From contig NC_061508.1 in NCBI RefSeq assembly GCF_022539505.1, positions 36,636,256 through 36,700,255 of the forward strand: 64,000 nucleotides of DNA, given 5' to 3'. The stretch is from Lolium rigidum. Its lineage: Eukaryota; Streptophyta; Magnoliopsida; Poales; Poaceae. The notes beneath the pieces were generated by a model. The model was not told the DNA's origin. It saw nothing but the letters and a program-made list of their open reading frames with translations, and made no database searches. Positions 57,288 to 64,000 of the stretch are shown here, piece by piece (positions within the stretch are counted from its first letter, which is position 1; each line of letters begins with the position of its first letter). Made by a program: the position numbers and the translations under genes.

Positions 57288-57505
57288 AAACGAACCAATT
57301 ATCCAACTATGAGATGCAACCAGTGGTAGTAGCAAGAGCTAATGAGGTCACAACACAACATAAGCAATCCACACCAGTAAACAAGTCCTCATCACCTTAT
57401 ACAGGTTCAGACTTTGGATTTGTTTCCAACAAAGGTTGGAAAACAAATCAAATCCATTTAGTTTAACTGAATCATCACCAACACATGGTTCATTAATAAG
57501 AAGTG

Positions 57506-57668
57506 ACAAGCATAGCACCAATTAATCAAGCAATATAGCAGCATCAGTAACAAGCATAGCACCAATTAATCAAGCAATATAGCAGCATCAGTAACAAGCA
57601 TAGCACCAATTAATCAACTATAGCTCCATTAGTAACAAGCATAGCACCAATTAATCAAGCAATATCAG
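57506..57668 (+). repeat. Tandem array 3 in CACTA: four ~44-bp units
   Basis: ACAAGCATAGCACCAATTAA recurs at 57506, 57550, 57594 and 57635 (periods 44, 44, 41). Confidence 0.95.
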
Positions 57669-58106
57669 CATGACCTGCACATGACACTTCACTAAAGCCA
57701 AAGCTTCAGTAAAGCAATTAATCAAGGCTTTCATGCAGTGCTTGACAGGCAACAACTGCAAGCAATGGGATCATAATTCAATCCCTGTGCACATACCAGA
57801 TAAATGGCATCAATTAACACCAACCTTCTCCCCCCTCTCTGTAATTAGCCAAGTTATACAGAATAAGAAAAGGGGGACTCGAGCAACAGTCATGGGAGTC
57901 CAACAATGTTAGTGCTGGGCATTCTCTAACCAAGGGCACCTCCAACAATGTCAAGCTAAATCGTTCCAACATCGTGCTAGCAACATCACAGCAGCATCAA
58001 CATCCAGAGCACAACAACAGCACAACAACATTTCATCAAGCACTTTGTGCTCGCGCGGGAGAGGAAGAGGGGAGGGGAGGGCAGAGGTGGAGCTCACCGA
58101 CAACAG

Positions 58107-58334
58107 GGATGGAGGAGGAGGTTGACGACGACGGCAGGGGTGGAGGAGGAGCAGGACGCGGCGGCTCCTCCTCCTTGATGCGGCGCCGGACCCTCCTCCT
58201 GCACGCCGCGGCCCCTCCTCCTCCACGCCGCAGCGACATGTGGTGCTGGTGGCGGGGATGGGTGGAGCGTGGAGGCATGCGGCCCTCGCAGAGGAAGGCG
58301 GCGGCGAGGGTGACGGCGACGGCGGCGCTCACCA
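58107..58334 (-). CDS. Possible first exon of a CACTA-borne gene
   Basis: A minus-strand ATG at 58334 opens a GC-rich frame of 76 codons reading MVSAAVAVTLAAAFLCEG, then RRGGGGAAACRRRVRRRIKEEE and a Pro/Ser stretch. It ends at a strong donor-like GTCG|GTGAGC. The sequence beyond is T-rich like an intron. Its position next to the right terminus is where En/Spm elements start transcription. No downstream transposase exon is seen, so the product would be a short or chimeric protein. The start is hydrophobic but I do not claim a signal peptide. It could equally be non-coding leader. Confidence 0.35.
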
Positions 58335-58424
58335 TGGAAGGCGGCGACGCGCGGTAGGGATCGAGAGGGGAGAGAGGGGGTACGGGCGAGGGAGGGGGTA
58401 CGACAGTGATATAGGAGGCACTAT

Positions 58425-58712
58425 TTCTGTGGCGCACCAGAACAAGTGCGCCACCAAAATAATTATTTATGTGGCGCACCAGAACAAGTGCGCCACAGAA
58501 ACACTTATTTCTGTGGCGCACCATGTCCTGTGCGCCACAGAAATAACTACACTAATTATTGGTGGTGGCAGGATGTAGGCCCCACCTCATTTCTGTGGCG
58601 CATGGTTTAGTAGTGCGCCATAAAAATAAGCTATTTTTGTGGCGCACCCTGCCTGGTGCGCCACAAAAAAGCTTTCTGTGGCGCATATTTGGCTGGTGCG
58701 CCACAAAACTAA
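58425..58712. repeat. CACTA right subterminal repeat array
   Basis: The same TGTGGCGCAC / TGCGCCACA motifs repeat about ten times, in the mirror position to the left array. Confidence 0.85.
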
Positions 58713-58726
58713 GATCTCACCTATAA

Positions 58727-58743
58727 GGCTTTTCCTACTAGTG
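58727..58743 (-). repeat. CACTA right terminal inverted repeat
   Basis: The reverse complement of the left terminus, followed by AAT. Confidence 0.97.
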
Positions 58744-58746
58744 AAT

Positions 58747-59455
58747 ACGCCAAAACTGTTTGATCGAGTCTGCCCCCTTAAATTTCGGGATGAGGGAAAT
58801 AATCCCGAAATTGAGACGGGCAATGTCCACCCCCCTAAGGTGACGTCATTCAGAAGCTGAAGGATAGGTCCCCTGAGTATCCCCTAGAAATTCTTGAAGA
58901 ACAAGACTGGCAACCCGTCGGGCCCCGGTGCCGAGTCTGGCCTCATGTTGTGGAGCACCTCATCCAGCTCCCCTGCCGTAAAGGTCAGCTCTAGCTCCCT
59001 GTTTTCGTCAACTGACACCTTCCTATCCTCGTCCCAAATGTTATCAGCAAGCGAGAACACCCTGTCCTCCCCAACAGAGCCCATCAGGCCCTGGTAGAAC
59101 TGGTATATATGCGCGAGCAAACCCCCTGCTCCTCTATCTCCCCTTGCTTAGTAATGAGTCTGGGGATCAAGCATTTTCTCCTGCGGTCATTCACAATGGC
59201 ATGAAAGTAGGCAGTGCAGGAGTCACCCTTCAGTGTCCAGCGCACCCTGCTACGCTGACGCCAGTATTCCTCCTCAGCTTTATCCAGGCTAAGGAGCTGG
59301 TCCTCCAGGTGATAGCGCATCGCCCAACCCTCTTCGTCCAGGCCGAGGTCATCAGTTGTCATGTCCAAGGCCTCAATTTGAGCAAGCAAATTGGCCTTGA
59401 ACTCTCTCTTGGCTTTCCCAAGGTTGGCTCCCCAGACTTTTAGGAACTGGCGCGA
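58747..59455 (-). pseudogene. LINE A, 5' part: linker and start of reverse transcriptase
   Basis: This is the upstream piece of the LINE cut by the CACTA. The frame from about 59450 reads LGKAKREFKANLLAQIEAL, RSRVRWTLKGDSCTAYFHA and RRRKCLIPRLIT, the region between endonuclease and reverse transcriptase. A second frame (59120-58884) gives DEVLHNMRPDSAPGPDG, the first reverse transcriptase motif. A TAG replaces the usual Trp codon at about 58885. After it the frame continues NFGIISLIPKFKGADSI and runs into the CACTA; the same frame resumes at 23871 with ALINVVFKFVAKAF. The endonuclease is absent, so the LINE was 5'-truncated on insertion. Confidence 0.85.
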
Positions 59456-59837
59456 CCCCTAGCCGGTCTAATTGATACTCAACGTGGTATGATTAGATTT
59501 CTACTAGTTGTTGCACATGCCTCAACGACTATCTTGGCTAGTCTCCTTTTCTGTGAACTAGCATGGTGGCCCTCCCATTGCGAATGCATCTTCTTTAATA
59601 AGTAAAATGTGTTTGAAAATCAAGCCTACGACTACCATCTGATCTTCGAGCCTCGCTTGATGCTTTCATAGCCCACTAGCTCATACCTGCAGCCTAACAC
59701 CTGGTAAAGTGCAACTTCTTTCTCAATGTGTCGTCCAAACACAAAGTAACATCAGCAGGAGACACCTTACGCTAAAATAAGCAGCAGTAGACAATAAGGC
59801 ATTCCTCCTTTTCATTCTCAGGTCTACTCTTATATTG
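59456..59837. other. Intergenic, possible Helitron 3' end
   Basis: CTAGCATGGTGGCCCTCCCATTGCGA at 59558 resembles the Helitron end at 17729 (minus strand), but no matching 5' end is visible. Otherwise nothing is recognised. Confidence 0.35.
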
Positions 59838-59932
59838 TGATCCAAATTCATATTAAAGGGAGGCTAACTTCGAGCGGAGCGATGCCCGTCGCCGGGTAGC
59901 CCCCGCGGTACGGATCAATGCCACCGCCTATA
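59838..59932 (+). repeat. Truncated second copy of the TGTGATCC LTR remnant
   Basis: It matches the first ~95 bases of 15181-15509, including AAGGGAGGCTAACTTC and ATGCCACCGCCTATATAT, then is cut by LINE B. Confidence 0.8.
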
Positions 59933-60094
59933 TATTTTTTCCCTTCGAAATGGGGATATTCCCCGGCTTCTGCATCATGATGATGCACACGGCCTTTTAT
60001 TAAAAATTCAAAGTATCATTGTTTACAACTCACGCATCATCGAGGATTGATACAAGAATCAACCATCGAAAGAGTAACATACTATGACTACAAA

Positions 60095-63000
60095 TCAACA
60101 TAGCCTTCTAGTATGTCGCCAACCAGCCTGGCACAAGATATCCTGAGCGACCATCAGGAGCCGTGTGCATCCAGAAACCATGGCATCCCGCTGTCCCTCC
60201 GGAGAAAGCAGGGCCCAAAGCTGGACCCAATGGGAAACCATATGAATAACCTGCAAGAAATGAAAAGAGGGTTTTTTATTAAAAATTATATCATTCCTGC
60301 TCCTCCAAATAGCCCAACATAAAGCAGAAACCCCAATTCGGATATACGCTTTAGATTGTCTATCTACTCCATTTAACCAATTACCAAACATATTGGTAAT
60401 ATTGGTGGGAGGTGGAAGATCATAGGTAAAGTTAACTGTACGCCATAAGAGTTTAGCTAAAGGGCATTCAATAAAAAGGTGTTGAATGGTCTCTTGTTCC
60501 CCACAGAAAACACATTTTGTACACCCACTCCAATGACGTTTAGCTAGGTTGTCCTTGGTTAACAACACCTTGTTACTCAAGAACCACATAAAAATCTTAA
60601 TCTTTAGCGGAATTTTAACCTTCCATAGATATTTTCTCAGAAAGGGGGTATAGTCACACATAAGATCTTCATACATTGACTTTACTGTAAACAAACCATT
60701 TGGTGTTAATTCCCATATAAAACGATCTTCCTCTTCATTCAAATGCACTGCCATTAGTTTCCTACATAATTGTAACCACAAATTCCATTTATTACCATTC
60801 AAGACTCTTCTAAAAGTAAGATTCAACGGCGACTGACCTAACACCTGTGCAACTGTGACATTCTTATGATGGGCAATATTGTATAGCGACGAGTATTGTT
60901 GAGCCAATGAAGTCTTGCCTAACCAGATATCTTCCCAGAAGCGGGTCTGCAAACCATTACCCACTTTGAAAAAAACCCTAGAAAAGAACTCCTGTTTGAC
61001 CTCCATTAGACCTTTCCAGAATGGAGAGTCAGTCGATTTCTCTTGAACCTCCGATAATGTCTTTTTTCTTAGGTATTTGTTATGTAGCAACTCTTGCCAC
61101 ACCCCATCCTCATTGAGAAGTTTTAAAAGCCATTTACTCAATAAACATCTGTTTTTGGTTTCAAGAACTTCAATACCTAAGCCCCATTGATCCTTCGGTC
61201 GACAAACAATGTTCCATTTTGTAAGCCGGTATTTTCTTTTGTTTTCGTCGGACTGCCAAAAGAATCTAGATCTATAGAAGTCCAAACGTTTCCTTACCCC
61301 AACAGGTATTTGCAGGAAAGACAACATCAACATCGGTAAGCTAGTTAATACTGAGTTAATAAGCACTAACCTATCACCATAGGATAGTAACTTCCCTTTC
61401 CAGCATCCTAATTTACTCTCAAACCGTGTTTCTACCGGATACCAATCTGCGTTCCTGAGTTTTTTTGTAATGGATTGGAATATCTAAATATCTAAAAGGA
61501 AGTTGTCCAGCATCACATCCAAAGATCTGCTTGTACTGGTCTTCCTCCTCTTTAGCCTTTCCAAAACAAAAAATCTCACTTTTATGAAAATTAATCTTGA
61601 GTCGAGATAGTTCTTCAAAGAGACACAAGATTAGCTTCATGTTGACAGCTTTGTTGATGTCATGTTCCAAAAAAAGGATAGTATCATCGGCATATTGTAG
61701 AATAGGGAGACCTCCCTCAACTAAATGAGGAATTAATCCTCCGACTTGACCATCTTCTTTGGCTCGTTCAATTAAGATGGCAAGCATATCCACTACAATA
61801 TTAAAAAGCATTGGAGACAGAGGATCCCCTTGCCTTAGACCTTTTCTTGTTTGGAAATAATGACCAATGTCATCATTTACCTTCACCCCAACACTACCAC
61901 CTTGCACAAATTGTTGCACTAATCTACCCCATTCTGGAGCAAAACCTTTCATACTTAATGTTTGCTGTAAAAAAGGCCATTTCACCTTATCGTATGCTTT
62001 CTGAAAATCAATCTTAAATAACACTCCGTCCATCTTCTTATTATGTAGCTCATGAATCGTTTCATGAAGTATAACTACCCCTTCCAAAATATTTTTACCA
62101 GGCATAAATGCTGATTCAGTTGGCTTAATAACTCTCGGGGCAATCCCCGATATGCGATTAGTACCAACTTTAGTGAATATCTTAAAGCAAACATTAAGTA
62201 AACAAATAGGTCTATATTGTTGAATCTGAACCGCATTCTCTTTTTTGGGTAATAATGTGATAACTCCGAAATTCAGTTTATAAAGGGGCAAGTCCCCATT
62301 AGTAAACTGTAAAAACAGAGCCATCAGATCACATTTTATTACTTCCAAGAATTTTTGATAGAATTCAGCTGGAAAGCCATCCGGACCAGGAGCTTTATTC
62401 AGCTCCATTTGTGAAATAGCTTGAAAAACCTCCTCTTCAGTAAAAGGGACCGTCAAGATCTCATTTTCAATAGATGAAATTTGCATGATATCATTAATCT
62501 CGCCCTCAACTAAAGAAATATTTGTTGGTGCCGGTTCTCCAAAAAGCTTCTTATAGAATTCAGTAATATATACCTTTAAATTATCTTCCCCAACAATAGT
62601 CCCCTCTTGCTGTTCAAGTTGGAAGATTTTCTTCTTTCGGTGTTTACCATTTGCTATTAAGTGAAAGTATTTCGTATTATTACCCCCTTCCTGAATATGT
62701 TTGACCTTCAGTCTCTGAGCCCATTTCGACTCCTCTTCTCTTCTTAGTTTATTCAGACTATCATTTTCCTTTTTTAATTCTTCCCTTCATTTGTATTCAA
62801 AATGTTTGTTTCCGCTTTCAAATCCAGATGATCAATAATGTTCAATAATCTCTCTTTCTCTTTCTTGTATTTTCCACTCTGATTTTTTGCCCATCCCTTC
62901 AGAAATCTCCTTATATGTCTTAGCTTATTCAACCAAACCTCTATCGGACTAGCTCCACCTATAACTGAGTTCCACTCCTTTGCTACCATGTCAAAAAAAA

Positions 63001-63772
63001 CCTCTTGACGCAAGCAATGTAGCTCAAAAGAGAATTTTGCTTGATTACCCAAGTGTGTTTTCACTCCTGAATCAATTAGTATTGGAGTATGATCAGATTC
63101 AGCTCTAGTTAAAGCTCTAACAGTCACCAACAGAAATTTTTGTTCCCACGAGATTGATGCTAGAACTATATCTAGCTTTTCATATGTAGGTACATTTCTC
63201 CTACTTGCCCATGTAAGTTGTCTCCCAGTGATAGCAATTTCACGCAAGTTGAAGTGTTCAATAATTGCATTAAAAACAAAGGACCAACGCGCTTTGAAAT
63301 TATCATTATTTTTCTCCTTCCTTTTACGAATAATATTGAAATCACCACCTACCAACATAGGTAATGATTCAGATTCACAAGTTCTCACTAATTCAGCCAA
63401 AAATTCCGCTTTGTGCTCATCTTGGGCAGCCCCATAGACCGGCACGAGAATCCATTCAAACCCATCTCTCTTACATTTGATATGAAGCTTAACACAAAAA
63501 TCTCCTGTACTTACTTTTAACACCTGTAGCGTATCGGTGTTTATTCCCACTAGAATGCCTCCTGAGCGACCATGTGGTGGTAAGCAAAACCAAGAGTAAT
63601 TATAACCTGCTGCTAATTGGTTCAAAAAAGGAATCGAAAAATTAGATCTCCCAGTTTCCAACAAAGCTATGAAGTCTAATTTATGTTCCCGAATCGCTTC
63701 TTTGACAAACAAATGCTTCGCAGTATCCCCAAAACCTCCTGGATTCCAATTAATACCTTTTAGATTCTGCAT
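60095..63772 (-). pseudogene. LINE B ORF2: endonuclease, reverse transcriptase, zinc-binding end; two frameshifts
   Basis: Frame 63772-62774 is an APE-type endonuclease, starting MQNLKGINWNPGGFGDT, with LLETGRSN, VGGDFNIIRKR and ESDHTPIL as catalytic motifs. After a frame change near 62780 the frame to 61419 holds the reverse transcriptase: LNKAPGPDGFPAEFY, FKIDFQKAYDKVKW, GLRQGDPLSPMLFN, LQYADDTILFLE and LKINFHKSEIF. After a second change in an A run at 61466-61472 (T run on plus), 61366-60095 carries VLINSVLTSLPM and the zinc-binding CTKCVFCGEQETIQHLFIEC with CWAIWRSRNDIIFN. ORF2 would nick target DNA and copy the element's RNA onto it. Confidence 0.92.
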
Positions 63773-64000
63773 TATGAAAATTGTTTTTTAATTTTTTTCC
63801 TAGTACTCTTACGGATATTGCTAGTATCATAAACTTTCCTTTGTCTAATTTTTTTAACCTTCACCACTGGTTTGAGATGTTCCAGGTGATCATCCAAATC
63901 CAGAGGAATGTCATCATCATCAATTAAATCCTCACAAAGGGTGGATACTTTTGACAATACAAGAGTCTCCAGCCCATCCTCCATAGTCTCCATTTCATTA
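63772..64000 (-). CDS. LINE B ORF1, C-terminal part
   Basis: The frame runs in from the right edge (first Met in the window at 63993) and ends at 63772. It is acidic (DLIDDDDIPLDLDDH) then strongly basic (VKVKKIRQRKVYDTSN, RKSTRKKIKKQ). This fits the tail of a plant L1 ORF1 protein, which binds element RNA. Its TAA stop overlaps the ATG of ORF2 as TAATG, suggesting coupled translation. The RNA-binding core lies outside the window. Confidence 0.7.
   Translation of the reverse strand, partial: NEMETMEDGLETLVLSKVSTLCEDLIDDDDIPLDLDDHLEHLKPVVKVKKIRQRKVYDTSNIRKSTRKKIKKQFS

Larger units (their letters stand above)
23872..58743. mobile_element. CACTA (En/Spm) transposon inserted in LINE A, enlarged by nested insertions
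   Basis: The termini are perfect inverted repeats, CACTAGTAGGAAAAGCC, at 23872 and 58743. The three bases outside both ends are AAT (23869-23871 and 58744-58746), the 3-bp target duplication of this superfamily. Subterminal repeats TGTGGCGCA / TGCGCCACA fill the first and last ~250 bases. Removing the gypsy element and its duplicated 5 bp leaves about 4.8 kb. That remainder has no TNPD-like transposase and is therefore non-autonomous. It holds a large inverted repeat, three tandem arrays and a GC-rich first-exon-like segment near the right end. Neither strand is clearly the coding one. Confidence 0.95.
59933..64000 (-). mobile_element. LINE B: L1-type non-LTR retrotransposon, nearly intact, 5' end outside the window
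   Basis: It reads right to left: the end of ORF1, ORF2 with endonuclease and reverse transcriptase, a short 3' UTR and a short A-rich tail (AAAAAATATATA) at 59933, inserted in the LTR remnant. Only two single-base frame changes are seen in ORF2, so the copy is young or the breaks are sequencing errors. Confidence 0.92.

Noticed and set aside
23872..58743. An autonomous CACTA with its own transposase
   Set aside because: No TNPD/TNP2-like sequence was found in the 4.8 kb that belongs to the CACTA itself.

Overview
The window looks like nuclear DNA from a large-genome Pooideae grass (oat, ryegrass or Triticeae type). The grounds are a monocot-type group VII ERF gene, dense nested LTR retrotransposons, L1-type LINEs, a CACTA element with subterminal GTGGCGCA repeats, a Helitron, MITEs, a tRNA-derived SINE and a plastid DNA insert. 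A run of 100 N (5557-5656) marks an assembly gap. I find one convincing intact host gene, an ERF-VII transcription factor at 7653-9178 (+). Almost everything else is transposon or transposon debris.

Layout: 1-2706 holds the 5' LTR and start of an Athila/Sabrina-like gypsy element on the minus strand. 3.6-5.5 kb carries two copies of a GC-rich repeat, a B3-like gene relic and an 80-bp palindrome. 5.66-6.87 kb is part of a second minus-strand gypsy element, followed by a LINE 3' end. 7.5-9.6 kb is the ERF gene. 9.6-21.7 kb is low-density sequence with a 94-bp tandem duplication, a LINE/RNase H relic, a SINE with target duplications, an LTR remnant, an hAT transposase fragment, a 2.0-kb Helitron, a plastid insert with trnN-GUU and a 431-bp MITE.

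21.7-59.5 kb is one nested stack. An old minus-strand LINE is split by a CACTA transposon (23872-58743, TSD AAT). The CACTA holds a ~450-bp inverted repeat. One arm of that repeat is split by a Tat-type gypsy element (25426-55511, TSD AGGAC). Its pol is in turn split by a minus-strand chromodomain gypsy element with ~5-kb LTRs, arranged LTR-internal-LTR-partial internal (31252-48166). The Tat element also carries a multi-exon antisense gene with its own TATA box (49973-53821). 59.9-64.0 kb is a minus-strand L1-type LINE, nearly intact apart from two single-base frameshifts, whose 5' end lies outside the window.

The two 5-kb LTR copies differ repeatedly in one odd way: CTG in one against ACG, TCG or CG in the other, and CAG against CGG or CGAG. 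This suggests systematic base-calling error, so some frameshifts described here may not be real.
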